DNA of 64,000 nt from Tethya wilhelma (lineage: Eukaryota; Porifera; Demospongiae; Tethyida; Tethyidae): positions 5,383,652 to 5,447,651 of the forward strand of contig CAXIPT010000001.1 of assembly GCA_964030475.1 (NCBI GenBank), read 5' to 3'. A model generated the notes under the pieces. The model saw only the letters and a program-made list of their open reading frames with translations. It was not told where the DNA came from and did no database searches. The first letter of the stretch is position 1, and each line of letters begins with the position of its first letter. Shown piece after piece: positions 49,001 through 60,060 of this stretch. Made by a program: the position numbers and the translations under genes.

Positions 49001-50412
49001 GGAAGGCCTGGGTACAATGCTAAAGACTTACTGTAGATCGTGCAATTTTCATGTTTAATTTTTGTCATTTTGATTGAAGATCACCATACTGTTAGTATGT
49101 CTATGCCATGAATTTTTGCTGTTAAAACTTTTTAGCCACTAGTGCAAGTGGCAAAACATACAATATCAAAATCACTTCATTTGCAAACAAACAAACAAAC
49201 AACCTTATACCCATTCTCTGCTAGGAGCAGCAATGTTGCAAAGAGCTCTTGAGACCTCACCTGTCACTCTCTAGCTCCATAAGCAGTGGTCAGGGAGAGG
49301 AGGCTGGTAATGATGATGACAGGAGGATAAGGAGGTTGGAGCGGCGTGTTGGGCAGGCTCTCACCTCGGCCGAGACATTGGCTGCTGTGGAGGAGCTCTT
49401 CAGAGCTGTACCCGAAAGCCAACACAAATCACTGGCCATGAAAGTATGTTTTGCTGGTCTTACTCATATTTGTAGTGTTTTATTGAAAGTCTTGTGTTGC
49501 AGTGGGTTGGTTCAACTCGTGGTTTTGCTCCTGCTGAGTCAGTAGCTAATGCTCTTGTTCTCACAAAGTACAACGCATTGATACACAGAGCTCGCCTACT
49601 CAAGCAAGCTGAGGTATGCATGCATGTGAGTGTGTGATGTGGGAACTAAACAGGCTGGGCTAGTATATACATGCAATGACTGTTGCTTCCAGTCTTACTC
49701 TGAATGTCATGAAGTAATGGAGTGTGCTCTAAAGTTGCTGGTGTCCAAGAAAATACCGATCAGTTCTCGTGTGAGGCAGCAACTGGAAGAGTGCCTCCAT
49801 GAAGAACTCTTCACTGTAGAACTGATCATGACACATAAGGAACTCCTGTCATCAAATAACTTGGAAGAGAGGTAATTATACTAGAAATCTTGAAAGCAAA
49901 ATTTTTATCGTTTATCATTGTGTGTGTGTGTGTGTGTGTGTATGTGTGTGTGTAGGCTTCAGTCCAAGGAACTTGCACCATTGGTTGCGAAATCAAAGGC
50001 TTACTACATGAGCAATCGTAGGTCAAAGAAGATGATTGCTACATATTATGTTATGTGAGAATGCTCATTGAAATTGTTCCACAGGACCACTCTTGGATGC
50101 AGTTGCAATGCACATAGCGGGAGCTTTTCTACTAAATACACAGCAATACTCATTTTTCCTAACCAACGATAAGCAACTGGAACCAGGGAAAGTAGGTGCA
50201 TACTGATGTGCAAAATGAGTTCACTTCTCAGAATGATTTTTATCTCGTGCTCCAGGTTGCTCCAAGTCTGGCAGCTGCTGTCCTCAGTGTGAGAGAAGGT
50301 AAAGAACAAAGAAAGTTTATGAGGGATCTGTTTGAGGCTGGTAAGACAAGGAGGAGCTGATGTGCCCTCTCTTCACTCATGTACATCTGTATTTGAGACA
50401 CACACACACACA

Positions 50413-50444
<32 letters not shown>

Positions 50445-51611
50445 TACACACACACATGCACACACACATGCACACACACATATACACACATGCACACACA
50501 CATACACACACGCACACATTCCTCCTGAGGTCCCAGCAATTACATGGACGCAAACAGTGTATAGAAGGATCATCAAGTGTTGCACTAAGCTTAATTACAG
50601 CACCCATGCAGCCATCTTCTGTCAATTCCTTCAACCAGTAGACTATGAATTGGCCTTTGAGATCCTGAACAGCAGCATTACCACAACGGTCGAGTCACTG
50701 TTTGCTCATTTTTGGGACATGACAATCATCGAGTACCTCATCTGTATCCTTAACTATCATAATGTAGTGGTAATACAGTTTTGTGAGTTGTGTGTCTGTG
50801 TCATTTCACAGTATTCTGAAAGGGTGTTATAATATTTAACGCATTATGGTCATTCTATGGTAGATATTCACTCAAAAAGGGGCGACACTCATAAGCAAAC
50901 TGCAGCTGTAAGTTGTTTACAGATGAATGTGATCTCTATTTCCACGGCTCCTCTCTTGCAAATATAGCACATGAATAAGAACAAGGCTATAGATAGCTAG
51001 GTTCTGTAATTATTGCACTAGAAGTGGAACTAGACTGGCTATCTAGAACAATGACTAATAACCCTCAGCACACACTTATTCATGCATACCATGCCATATT
51101 GTACTGTACTATCGTATAGCGGGTAAACTTGGCGAGAATTAAATTTGGCGAATTATTTTTCAAATCGCCAAATTAAAAATCGCCAAACAGTTTAATACGC
51201 ACGTGCGCCCATATAAATTATGCAGCATACGGAATTGAATCGGCAAATTAAAAATTGCCAATAATCCCAAAATGGGAATTTGCCAAATTTTAAGCCCGCC
51301 AAATTTACCCGCTATACGGTATGTAGAGTGTTCAGCACTGTATTTTATGTCAAGAATAGATAGTCCTCAATACAGTAAATCTTAGAAATAGTCTCATTGT
51401 AGTCTCCTTCTTCATCAATCTTGCATACATGCATATAATATTATGCTGACTAATAAAGTGAAAAGTATTTTCTCTACTGCGTGTTGTGTAGATTCAAGTG
51501 GCTGGACAACCTGAGCTAAACTTCAACAACAGTAGTGAAATGTTGGCTAGAGCCACTCAAGTGAGAAGGAAGCAATTTCTCAGAACATTTTGTGGTCAAG
51601 TAACTCATTAG
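46001..51611 (+). CDS. INTS8: Integrator complex subunit 8
   Basis: A multi-exon gene from ATG 46001 ([20 protein letters not shown]; the next part, [16 protein letters not shown], resembles the human WFEFLLEESLLEKHL) to TAG 51609-51611. Supporting segments are [53 protein letters not shown] (a TPR-like helix pair), [32 protein letters not shown] and the C-terminal [15 protein letters not shown], close to the human end (AAQRRKKKFLQAM). INTS8 is an alpha-helical Integrator subunit that, with INTS6, recruits PP2A to attenuate paused Pol II; the core complex cleaves snRNA 3' ends. Exons are separated by introns carrying a MITE (47347-47639) and long CA tracts. Not every exon was delimited. Confidence 0.92.
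47129..47141. repeat. Poly-C tract at an INTS8 splice acceptor
   Basis: Thirteen C residues run directly into CAAG at 47142-47145, the acceptor of an INTS8 exon ([14 protein letters not shown]). It serves as the polypyrimidine tract. Confidence 0.7.
47347..47639. mobile_element. MITE-like element in an INTS8 intron
   Basis: About 29-bp terminal inverted repeats, ACTAAAGTCCATCTGGTTTG on the left matching ACTAAAGTCAATCTGGTTTG on the right (reverse complement), both continuing AGAATGCTG. The interior is non-coding. Confidence 0.75.
48719..48850. repeat. Short inverted repeat in an INTS8 intron
   Basis: A 16-base match, TGTAGATTTGATGTAG near 48720 and its reverse complement near 48835. A second hairpin with 14-base arms (CCCAGGCCTTCCCC and GGGGAAGGCCTGGG) lies at about 48950-49013. 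Probably small non-autonomous elements. Confidence 0.5.
49921..49953. repeat. (TG)n microsatellite in an INTS8 intron
   Basis: A TG run with one TATG interruption just upstream of an INTS8 acceptor. Confidence 0.85.
50398..50518. repeat. (CA)n microsatellite in an INTS8 intron
   Basis: About 120 bp of CA repeat with periodic CATA and CATG interruptions. Confidence 0.9.
51113..51318. mobile_element. MITE-like element near the INTS8 3' end
   Basis: Termini CGTATAGCGGGTAAA and TTTACCCGCTATACG are exact inverted repeats; homology continues inward through TTGGCG and AATTTGGC. Total 206 bp, no coding capacity, in the last INTS8 intron. Confidence 0.8.
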
Positions 51612-52682
51612 GTATGACCATGGACCCTTGGACTATCATAACCATAGTTACTATGACCTTTATCAAGCAAGCTGTTGTTTTGTTGTCAGTGTGTTTTGTA
51701 GTTGTTTGCTTAAAGGAACTGATATACATAGTGATTAAAATTCAATTCAGATTTTTGATGTATAATTGTTTAATTTTGTTAATGGGTTGAGCTAAGACAA
51801 AAGACCAATAGTATACAAGAACATGTAAAGTTGGCAATTGCATACTGTAACTCTCCACACATTTCGTATGAACCTAGTATTAAATAATATTGTAGTGACT
51901 AATTGAAGCCAGAGCCTAATTTGTGAGAAATGTCTAAGTGAAACTTTATCACCGGTTGTGTCCGTGAAGGTTTTGCTTTCTCCCACTCATGTGATCAGCA
52001 GGGAAAATGCACTGAAATTAAATACTAGACAGTGTCATGGATAATATAACTGTTACAGTAGCCCTGTTATATTATCTATGACAGTGTGATGTTATACCTC
52101 TTCTCCTAAAATGTCTACAGATTATGCTATAGGTTATTTTACAGAAAATTAATGACATAAAATTTAATCATGATTTTATCACCTTGTATATAGTAATCTG
52201 TGATTGCATACTATGGTGTCCTGTAGCTCAAGGTAGCCAGAGCCAGATTCTCTGTGAAAAAAAATGGGGAAGTCGGCTATATTTCTGAAAAATTATCTAT
52301 AGCATAATGTGAGACTAGGAGTCTTATACCAGCTTTTTGTCTAGTCCTTCAAGGATTAATTACTAGACTTCCGTTTTAGAATAGTAGGGATAATGAGATT
52401 TGTAGACTGAGCATTCTTTTTACCTACTGTCTTATGATAGTTTAGCTGGTCGCTTGTTAGTTGCACAAATTTTATAAACTAATGGAACCTATAATACATC
52501 ATGAACTCATGCAATAATAATATTCTTACATACAGTACGTATTCACCTGAAAAATTCTCTAATAGTCACATGATACAGAACTAAAATTAAACATCTCTAC
52601 TCTTATTACACTGTGTTTTTTTTTGTTGTTTTTTTTTTTGTTCCACACTAGTTTATAGAGTATATCATAATATATTAGGAAA
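51612..52682. other. Intergenic, convergent 3' ends
   Basis: AT-rich non-coding DNA between INTS8 and the minus-strand DRE-TIM gene. The one structure I see is a hairpin at about 52031-52085 with roughly 20-base arms (around GATAATATAAC) and a 15-base loop. Confidence 0.5.
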
Positions 52683-54398
52683 TCAAGCTTCAAGCTGGCG
52701 TAACCCTTCATGGTTTTCAGGATGCTTGACTTTCTCGTCACGCATAGCTGGGAGAAGACCTTTCTCAAATGCTATTGACAAGATCTCGTCAGCCGTCTCC
52801 GTATTGGGGTACTGGTGCAGAGCCCACTTGATGTACACAAGGAACTCACTCCAATCCACCAGACCATCATTATCCATGTCCATGGCCTTCAGTGCTGCCT
52901 TTGTATCAAGACAACGATAGCAGCCAAAGTAGGGAGCCATGAAGCCATGGTAGAAGCTGTCAAACTCGAGGCAATTGTCACCTTTCTTTTCATCCTTAGC
53001 ATCCCACTGGTCCCACAATGCACGGATTTCTTCAATGATTTGCTTGTGGTGATTGGACTTGACTTGTACTTTGGCAATTTCGTCTCCCATTGCATCCGTC
53101 AGTTTCCCACCAGCTCGATCAAACAGGAGTGCTATGCCAACCTTGCTCATGTACTCCTCTTTTCGAGGTGGCTCAGCTCTGAGATCTTCCAGCATCAGCT
53201 CCTTCATCTTCAGACCCATGTCCTCAGTGAACTGTGGATCTTCACCAAACAAATTGACAAGCCGATCACGGATCATTGTAGGAGTAGCAAGGGTCGTAAT
53301 GCGGTTGATCGTCGGTTCTCCAAAGAAGTCACCAAGATTGAAGTCACCAACTCCAATGAAGCCAAAGACAAGATCCACTGCTCTTGCACCATACACAACT
53401 TGTTTGGGATGTGGTGGCTTTCCAGTTGTCAGCTCGGTGACTCTAATGGCAGCCTTTCTAAACTCCTTACAGTTGTACGTCTCCAGCACTTTTTTGTTTC
53501 CCAAGCGAATGAGATTGGTGAGCACAACACTAGAAGATGCATGGCCCATGGCAGCTCCTTCCTCGCAGAGACTAGCCCAAATACCGTCTCCTCCTGCACT
53601 GAGACAGTCGAGAGTGGAGGCTGTTTGAAGATCCCACTTCTCATGGATATGATTGAGAAGTCTTCCAGAAGACCATCCGTTTTCATCCATGACACGCCTC
53701 ACACTTGCAGTCCACACGCGAAGCTCTTCAGGAAGGTACTCACCCATTGGATCTTCGAATGCAACAGCAAACATACGCTTCTCAGGAGGCATCGTGGCAA
53801 GAAATTTCACAATTTTGAGTAGTCGTTTAGGTTCTTTTGACATGCACATTGGGAAATCTCGGAAGTTGATGAGGATGCGAGCCTTCTTGTTGATGTTGTC
53901 ATAGACCCAGTTCATCCACTTTTCAATCAGTTGGCACATATCTCTCGTTTTGAACTTGGTATCCCATTCAACGTATGGATCAACAAGGTCCACTTCAAAG
54001 AAAGTGTTGTAGAGCCCATACTGCTTGTTCTTCCTCAGCGAGATTGGGACCGTCTCCGTGTCATACGTGCCGTTCTTCACTCCCTCGGTAACTTCCGAGA
54101 ACGAAAACAATTTGCTGAAGTCTTCACCTTCGTCCTTCAGCCACTTGCAAAACTGGTCATCAACACGAGTCATGTGGGAAAAGCTAGCAACAATGATGCT
54201 GTGCATTCCACATCGCTTGACTTGCTTGAAGATTTCCTTTTTATTTTCAATGGTATGGCTGCGAAGCTGACCGACGGTACTCTCACGGATCGAGTTGTCA
54301 AGAATGAAGAAATCCAACTCTCGCAATCTTTGTTTTTGTTGGCGAGCTGATTTGATATCAGCTTTCATACGATCTACTTCTTCTTTGATATCACTCAT
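52683..54398 (-). CDS. DRE-TIM metallolyase-like protein with C-terminal EF hands
   Basis: Uninterrupted 571-codon ORF with no introns. The first ~440 residues resemble the HMG-CoA lyase/isopropylmalate-synthase TIM-barrel superfamily: strand-1 motif LDNSIRES (33-40), in the position of DxTLRDGxQ; HIHEKWDLQTAS (250-261), equivalent to the H-x-H metal-binding motif followed by an asymmetric GLAxAN-type turn; and SAGGDGIWASLCEEGAAMGHAS (267-288), like the AGAxGVxxxxxGxGERxGN segment. A perfect EF-hand loop DMDNDGLVDWSE is at 507-518, with a degenerate one near 464-485. The first motif carries Glu39 where lyases use the metal-ligand Asp, so catalytic activity is uncertain. I do not know a named orthologue. 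Substrate unknown; calcium regulation of the barrel is inferred. Start MSDIKEEVDRM is preceded by AT-rich intergenic DNA. Confidence 0.8.
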   Translation of the reverse strand: MSDIKEEVDRMKADIKSARQQKQRLRELDFFILDNSIRESTVGQLRSHTIENKKEIFKQVKRCGMHSIIVASFSHMTRVDDQFCKWLKDEGEDFSKLFSFSEVTEGVKNGTYDTETVPISLRKNKQYGLYNTFFEVDLVDPYVEWDTKFKTRDMCQLIEKWMNWVYDNINKKARILINFRDFPMCMSKEPKRLLKIVKFLATMPPEKRMFAVAFEDPMGEYLPEELRVWTASVRRVMDENGWSSGRLLNHIHEKWDLQTASTLDCLSAGGDGIWASLCEEGAAMGHASSSVVLTNLIRLGNKKVLETYNCKEFRKAAIRVTELTTGKPPHPKQVVYGARAVDLVFGFIGVGDFNLGDFFGEPTINRITTLATPTMIRDRLVNLFGEDPQFTEDMGLKMKELMLEDLRAEPPRKEEYMSKVGIALLFDRAGGKLTDAMGDEIAKVQVKSNHHKQIIEEIRALWDQWDAKDEKKGDNCLEFDSFYHGFMAPYFGCYRCLDTKAALKAMDMDNDGLVDWSEFLVYIKWALHQYPNTETADEILSIAFEKGLLPAMRDEKVKHPENHEGLRQLEA

Positions 54399-55022
54399 CT
54401 CTTTTCAGCTAGTTGGATTTGACGCAGATAGATGCGAATAACGGCACGGTGACAAGAGTGCTACTTATACCGTAGAGCGCTAGCAAGCCTGGTAAACTAG
54501 GGAAACGAGGCAAGCAAATTTGTATTCTCACTCCGTAAACCATAGATAATATAGTAAACTAACCTATCGCTAAGCGCGCGATTGCACTCTGCAAAATTTT
54601 GCGAAAGTGAGAACGACAAGTCCATTCTTCAAAAGTGGCATTTCTACCAATTAAGATAATCTAAAAAAGTACCACACAAATTTCAAAGAATTTAACAAAA
54701 GTTCGTAGTTTCTGAGCTGGTCACATAGTCTATAATTATTATCTATGAAGAAACAAATCGAATAATAATTATACTATCTTAAAACCGATGATATAATGTA
54801 CAAACACATAAACACAGCAATCATGAATGCATAACATTTTAATATCATACACTATTACATAATAATTGTAATTCTCATAACACAATCAATGACACTATAT
54901 AAGTACTTTGAATGTTACAATGTCATGCATATTGGTGCCTTCATTATAGTTTTTGTTTGCCATTGACTGGCTGTGACCCCTATAAAATTCAGTTTGGTTG
55001 CTAGACAGTGGCAAACACTAAC
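54399..55022. other. Intergenic, upstream of the DRE-TIM gene
   Basis: Holds the promoter of the DRE-TIM/EF-hand gene at its left edge. Otherwise AT-rich, with no coding signal that I can support. Confidence 0.4.
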
Positions 55023-55027
55023 ACATA

Positions 55028-55062
<35 letters not shown>
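55023..55062. repeat. (CA)n microsatellite
   Basis: A CA run with CATA interruptions in intergenic DNA. Confidence 0.9.
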
Positions 55063-56220
55063 TCCTGGTGGTCAGGAGTGGACTTGGGTCCACCTGATGC
55101 TCTTGTTGAAGCACACAAGAAAAACTAATCCCAAATAAGGCTATTGGAGTTTATCGAGATGGAGACAATTTTGGTAAGTTATGGTTCTGTCTATATAGTG
55201 AAAAAGATTAGGTATCTAGACTAGCCCTGGATCCTGTCGGCCTCTTTCACCAGCAAAAAATGGCAGCAGCAGTCTAGAAAAACTGGTGCATTTCACCATT
55301 TTCCACCAGAAATCAGGTGCATGTTCACCAATCAGATTGTTGATTGTGAACATTTGTACGTAACTGAACCAGTCAGCAGAATGATTTTGTGTGTGTGTGT
55401 GCATGTGTGTGTGTGTGGGGGGGGGGGGGGGGGTGGACACAAGGTGGCTATCTGTCAGTCCTAGCTGTACCGTGAAACAATACGTAGAGCAGCATTGCAT
55501 GCACACGTCACATGATGGCTGTCTCTCAGCATCATGCTGTAAAGTTTTTGATGATGATAATAATGATAAAAATAAAATATCAATTTGCACATTACATCGG
55601 TAGTAATTATCAACAATCATGCATGTCATTGTGTCACTGTGAGTTGTGTTATCTTGCATTAGTAATACAATAGGAGAACTTCTAACTTGAGTTCCTATCT
55701 TTGCACTGTGCTGTTGATGATGAATAAGAAATTGTAGTGGGTTATTTGTAATGCAAGGACCATCTAATGCAAGATCACAATTCAAGCATGTGCATTTGTT
55801 GTTTAGGTGAAGGTGTCGGAGCCCTGACCTTCTTGTGTGACTCAGTGGATGAATTAAGTTAAGAGGGTGGAATCTCAGCTAAAGATTATCATCAGACCCA
55901 TCTACTCCAACCCTCCCATCGATGGAAGTCTTGCTACCGATCGCGAGATGATAAAGGGATGTGCACTAATAATATTATATATATTGACCAATCCCAAGTA
56001 CTGCAAAGAATGGTGTGTGATCACTGATTGTGATATAGTTATTACCATTATAGTCCGACGGAAATATTGACAGGGAGTTAAGTTTGACCGTCAAAATCTG
56101 AACTGTCAAATTTAAATCCATCAATATTTCTGGCTTTAATTACTGTACTATTACAAACTTTAAAAAAAACATTGGAAAAGTAATAAGACACCGGAATGGT
56201 CAAATTGTAACAAGAAAGCG
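55063..56220. other. Intergenic with possible exon remnants
   Basis: Two pieces look faintly exon-like: 55140-55172 ending at GGTAAGT, and about 55806-55855 after TTTGTTGTTTAG. I cannot join them into a recognisable protein. Also holds a 17-base G run at 55417-55433 next to a (TG)n tract. Confidence 0.25.
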
Positions 56221-56342
56221 AACAAGATGGAATGGCTGTTAGATTATGTCATTCTGTGGGCTGCAATTAATACTCTTTTTTCATGAATAATCACTCATTT
56301 TGAAGAATTTTTTACACTATCTAACATCTATTCCATCTTGTT
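56221..56342. mobile_element. Short MITE-like hairpin
   Basis: Arms AACAAGATGGAATGGCTGTT and its near reverse complement (ATCTAACATCTATTCCATCT, then TGTT) bracket 122 bp. It abuts the larger element that follows. Confidence 0.55.
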
Positions 56343-56376
56343 ACCCTATTTTGTGAAGAAAAAAAAGATGCACTTC

Positions 56377-57299
56377 AAGATTAGAGGTTTTTGAGTGGGC
56401 GGGGATCAAAATAAAACATTAATGATATTCATAGGCTCATAGAAACTCTTAATACTATCTCAAAGCCGAGAAAATTTGCTCATTATTGCTCAAAAGGGTC
56501 AAAGGTCAAATTAAGTAGCTCTCTAAAACAGATTTTTCTGCCATTGCCACTCACTCACAGAGAACAACTACCAGGCGGCTTGAAAGACAACAGATGAACA
56601 AAAAAAACATACATTGAAAAAAAGCACGATCGAAACTGCTCATCAAGTCTGTAGAAGGCTTTTATACTATATATACACTTTTGACAACCACATTCTCTCA
56701 CAAAATGTCTAACAGGTAAACAGAAAAACTGCTCTCCACCAGGGAAGAAAAATGGATTTTATACAGCCCTGTCAAATTCAAGTTTTCCTTTACAGACTCA
56801 CTTGGAGCTCACCTAGAGCTCACCTAGGTGGCAGAGGCATCAAAGTTCAGAGGTCAAAAGTCAATCACACTCATCACACACTTGGTTGGATACGCCCACC
56901 AAGTTTCAAAGTCACAGCTAGCACATGCACACTCTCCCCTGGCCATCCTGCAAACTTGCTTCACATTTTCATGCATATCACTATGCAGCCATCCTATTGC
57001 ATGCACAATTAAGACACATGCACCCATACAGTATTTTATGAGTAATTTTTTTTTTATATAAGTGTCTGCGCTCTGTGGTTTTCAAAGAATGCTGTTTCTT
57101 TGATGTGGTCTAATTTCTGGCCACTTGTACGAAAACAACTTCCAGATGCGGTCACTAATTTTTGCAGGAAAATGATCTCCCGCACCTCCTGAACACTTTT
57201 AATTTCAATTGTATATTTTGATATAGTAATCTTGGACACACCCCTTCACGATCCACTAGCTCTAGCAAAATCTCCGCCCACTCAAAATACACTAACCTT
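56377..57299 (+). mobile_element. Interspersed TIR element, copy 1
   Basis: About 920 bp with inverted ends: AAGATTAGAGGTTTTTGAGT on the left, and AAGGTTAGTGTATTTTGAGT when the right end is reverse-complemented, both followed by GGGCGG. Internal landmarks shared with the copies at 62714 and 63551 include CTGCCATTGCCAC, CAAGTCTGTAGAAGGCTTT, CATTCTCTCACAAAATGTC and GGACACACCCCTTCACGATC. Homology with copy 2 extends a further ~30 bp to the left (CCCTATTTTGTGAAG), so the outer boundary is uncertain. No transposase ORF. Confidence 0.75.
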
Positions 57300-57425
57300 A
57301 AACTAGCTTCTTATCACTCTTGTTTCTACATGTCATTAATTATTTGTGACTTATTTGTTTGTGTTATCACTCATAGCATTGTTCAGATTACACATGGTTG
57401 CTAAATTATGTCAGCTACTCTCTCA

Positions 57426-57426
<1 letters not shown>

Positions 57427-57502
<76 letters not shown>

Positions 57503-57533
57503 TCTNACACACACACACACACACACACAATTG
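57427..57533. repeat. (CA)n microsatellite with an undetermined base
   Basis: About 100 bp of CA repeat containing the only N of the window (57506), so the true repeat length is probably not resolved. Confidence 0.95.
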
Positions 57534-57574
57534 CATACACACATGCACACAGTTTACAAAAGTGACACTAATCA

Positions 57575-59367
57575 CTAGAGAGAGTTTGATGATGTCTGTC
57601 TGTTCATCATACTCTCATCCACATGCCCACTCTTCAGTGATTCCACAGCACCATAATCCTTACTCTTTAGTGTGATCCCGGTCTCTGCAGTTTCAGTGGC
57701 CATGTTGCCATGGTAATGAGTAGGATGCAAAACACGGTCTATAGTAGAAATGCCATCCAAGTGTTCTTGTTCATCTGTGTTATTGCGTCTGCAAAGTTTC
57801 TTTAAAGTTTGTAAAAAGGCTATCTTAAACTTTGACTTGAAGCACATGTTTTTGTCTTGGTTAGGAGACTAGAGTAAGCCACACAGAAGTGGTACAGCTG
57901 ACAAAAGATATGCAATTGCTTGGACAATAGGATCATTCTGACCGACCATAATTGCCATGGAAGCAAACAGAACCATGCAGGATTGTACCATCAATGTTGT
58001 TCATGTAGGACTTCTTGTAGGGCCTGACTACAAGGAAGAACATACCAATGGCACCATGAAGAAGACCAATCACAACCCAAGGGAGACTCGTTCCATGGAA
58101 ATGATGTAAAGCCTTTGTGAGCAAAGAAACTAAACCAACAACAAGCCTCAAAATCATGTAGAGAGAAGACAAGGCTTTGTAGTCTCTGGTTCCATCTGTT
58201 CCATCTTTATACCAGCCTTGAAAGGTGTCCATCAACTGTTGCAGAATGTCCTGCCTTGGGAATCGACAGCATTGGAGGCACCTCCCACAGGCCCTCGTGG
58301 GGTAGACCAAGAGAAGGAAGGGAGGGATAAAGATGAGGAATACAAGTACCAGAAATGAGACTACAACATAAGATAAGTGGTATACACCAAAATACTTGAT
58401 AGTTGGGTCGTAGAATAGGACTCTTCCAATGGATTGGGTTGTATTAGGGTAAAGAAATATATTATCGCTGTAGAGCAGAGATAGTGATGTGTACAGAAGT
58501 TTAGAGTAGGAGAGCAAAATGAATGAAGCAAACGTTTTGATGATTGCATGATTCTTTGGGAGTTATATCGCCAGTTCGTCTCCACCTAGAAAGACAGTAT
58601 CTAAAGGGCCTCCAGAGGTAGACAATCACCTTACAGTCATGATCGTGAAGTTCAAAAGCAGCATACAGTACAAAAGTTAGTAGTATGGGATAAAAGGCAA
58701 CAATAAAGTCAAACATAATCACATCAATGTTCTTAGCTGAAGGGCTCACACAAATGGGAGGAATAATGTATCGAAAAAAATCCAAGTTCCAAATTCCATA
58801 AATAGTGAATAAGAATCTAACAAATGCACCATTGATGGTGCACACTACTGCAGAGTAGGAAGCAGGATCAATACCTACTGAATTCACCAATACCTGACTG
58901 AAGTAAACCAGAACATTCAATGGGATATTGGTGATCTGCAGTTGAAAGATGGCAACCAAAGCATAGAGAAGAGTCACACAAAACAACTGAAAGGCTATGT
59001 AAAGAAGCAACATCAGAACACGGTGCTTGCTTGAGCAATTTGCACAAGCAACTCCACTTGAAAAGGCAGCTGGTCCAGAGCCATTGACACAGGAGCCACA
59101 GCTTGGTCCTGTTCGTTTGAAATAGTGACACATCTCATCATTTAGTTCTGGTCCAAGGACTTTTGGAAGGGTCTTGTTCTTACAGATAGGGTTAGCAATG
59201 AAGTAGGGACAATTCACCATGACGATTTCTTCACGATCTGAGTCATTGTACCATGTCATACAGTAGCCATGCTCAATTTCAATGACTTTAGAATCCATTC
59301 CACTCTGGCTATGAACTGAGAGTAGTAGAGTGGCTAGGATGGCAGCTGTGCCTCCAAAACATAACAT
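57575..59367 (-). pseudogene. Polytopic Cys-rich membrane protein, frame-broken
   Basis: Starts at 59367 with a signal peptide (MLCFGGTAAILATLLLSVHS). A Cys-rich extracellular part follows (CGSCVNGSGPAAFSSGVAC), then many hydrophobic helices with signatures LDFFRYIIPPICVSPSAKN, FDFIVAFYPILLTFVLY, CKVIVYLWRPFRYCLSRWRR and RPYKKSYMNNIDGTIL. I associate this architecture with large lineage-specific families in sponges. The frame breaks at about 58550 (a one-base shift; the other frame resumes IIKTFASFILLSYSKLLY), again at about 57970-57985 (resuming MVGQNDPIVQAIAYLLSAV), and at a TAG near 57868. An in-frame cytosolic tail (STIDRVLHPTHY) then ends at 57575. Three lesions suggest a pseudogene; sequence errors could explain the one-base shifts, and an intron could explain the TAG. 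No introns seen otherwise. Confidence 0.65.
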
Positions 59368-60060
59368 TCTTGAAGATTATAATTATAATACTGATATCAA
59401 TCAATAATTAGCTATAACTCAGCAAATACAAATTAAAGGTAGAATAATATAGCTGCGTACATTAGTGATAATTAAAACTTGTTTTTCTCTCAAAACCATG
59501 AGGGGAATATATCCAGTCAGTGCTGATACACAATGTGAACAATGGCACATGGAGCTCTACTACAGTGAAACCTTCCCCAAACAATACATCATTGTTCAAA
59601 GCTAGTATGGCCATAATACACAGCTGCAATTAACGGTCAAACAATGCAAGTACGAATCATTGACTGTTACAATAGAAAAATGCTTTCTCAGTTGAGAGGA
59701 GTGTATGCAGGGGGGTACCTTCACTACAAGTCCAGCATATTACAGTTGAAGTTTCATGTAATATCACTGTGCAAGCACAAAGCTCCCTTTCCATCTTAAT
59801 GAAAGCAACTTCGGCTCTCTGCATGATATGCCAAAGATGAAGTTCTGACAGATCTATACCAACCCAAAATTAATAATAGTGATGGTGAACATGTGAAAAA
59901 CTGATGAAAGATCACATTCTGCTTTTTGAGAATAATTCAATTAAAGGAGAATGTTAACTATACTTAGCTTCTTTACATGCTTACTTCTACATGATTGTAT
60001 ATTGATTCTACAAAGTTTTTTTTTAATATAATACATACTAGTGAGAGAATTAATGGATCA
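59368..60060. other. Upstream flank of the membrane-protein gene
   Basis: No coding signal. The stretch near 59870-59930 (GTGAACATGTGAAAAACTGA) is similar to 61121-61180, upstream of the decayed copy, showing that the duplication included 5' flank. Confidence 0.5.

Noticed and set aside
52815..53822. 335-codon plus-strand ORF, and another of 191 codons at 53053
   Set aside because: Antisense to the well-supported DRE-TIM/EF-hand gene; no family features.
55391..55785. ORFs around the G-run
   Set aside because: Cross simple repeats; no splice-supported continuation.
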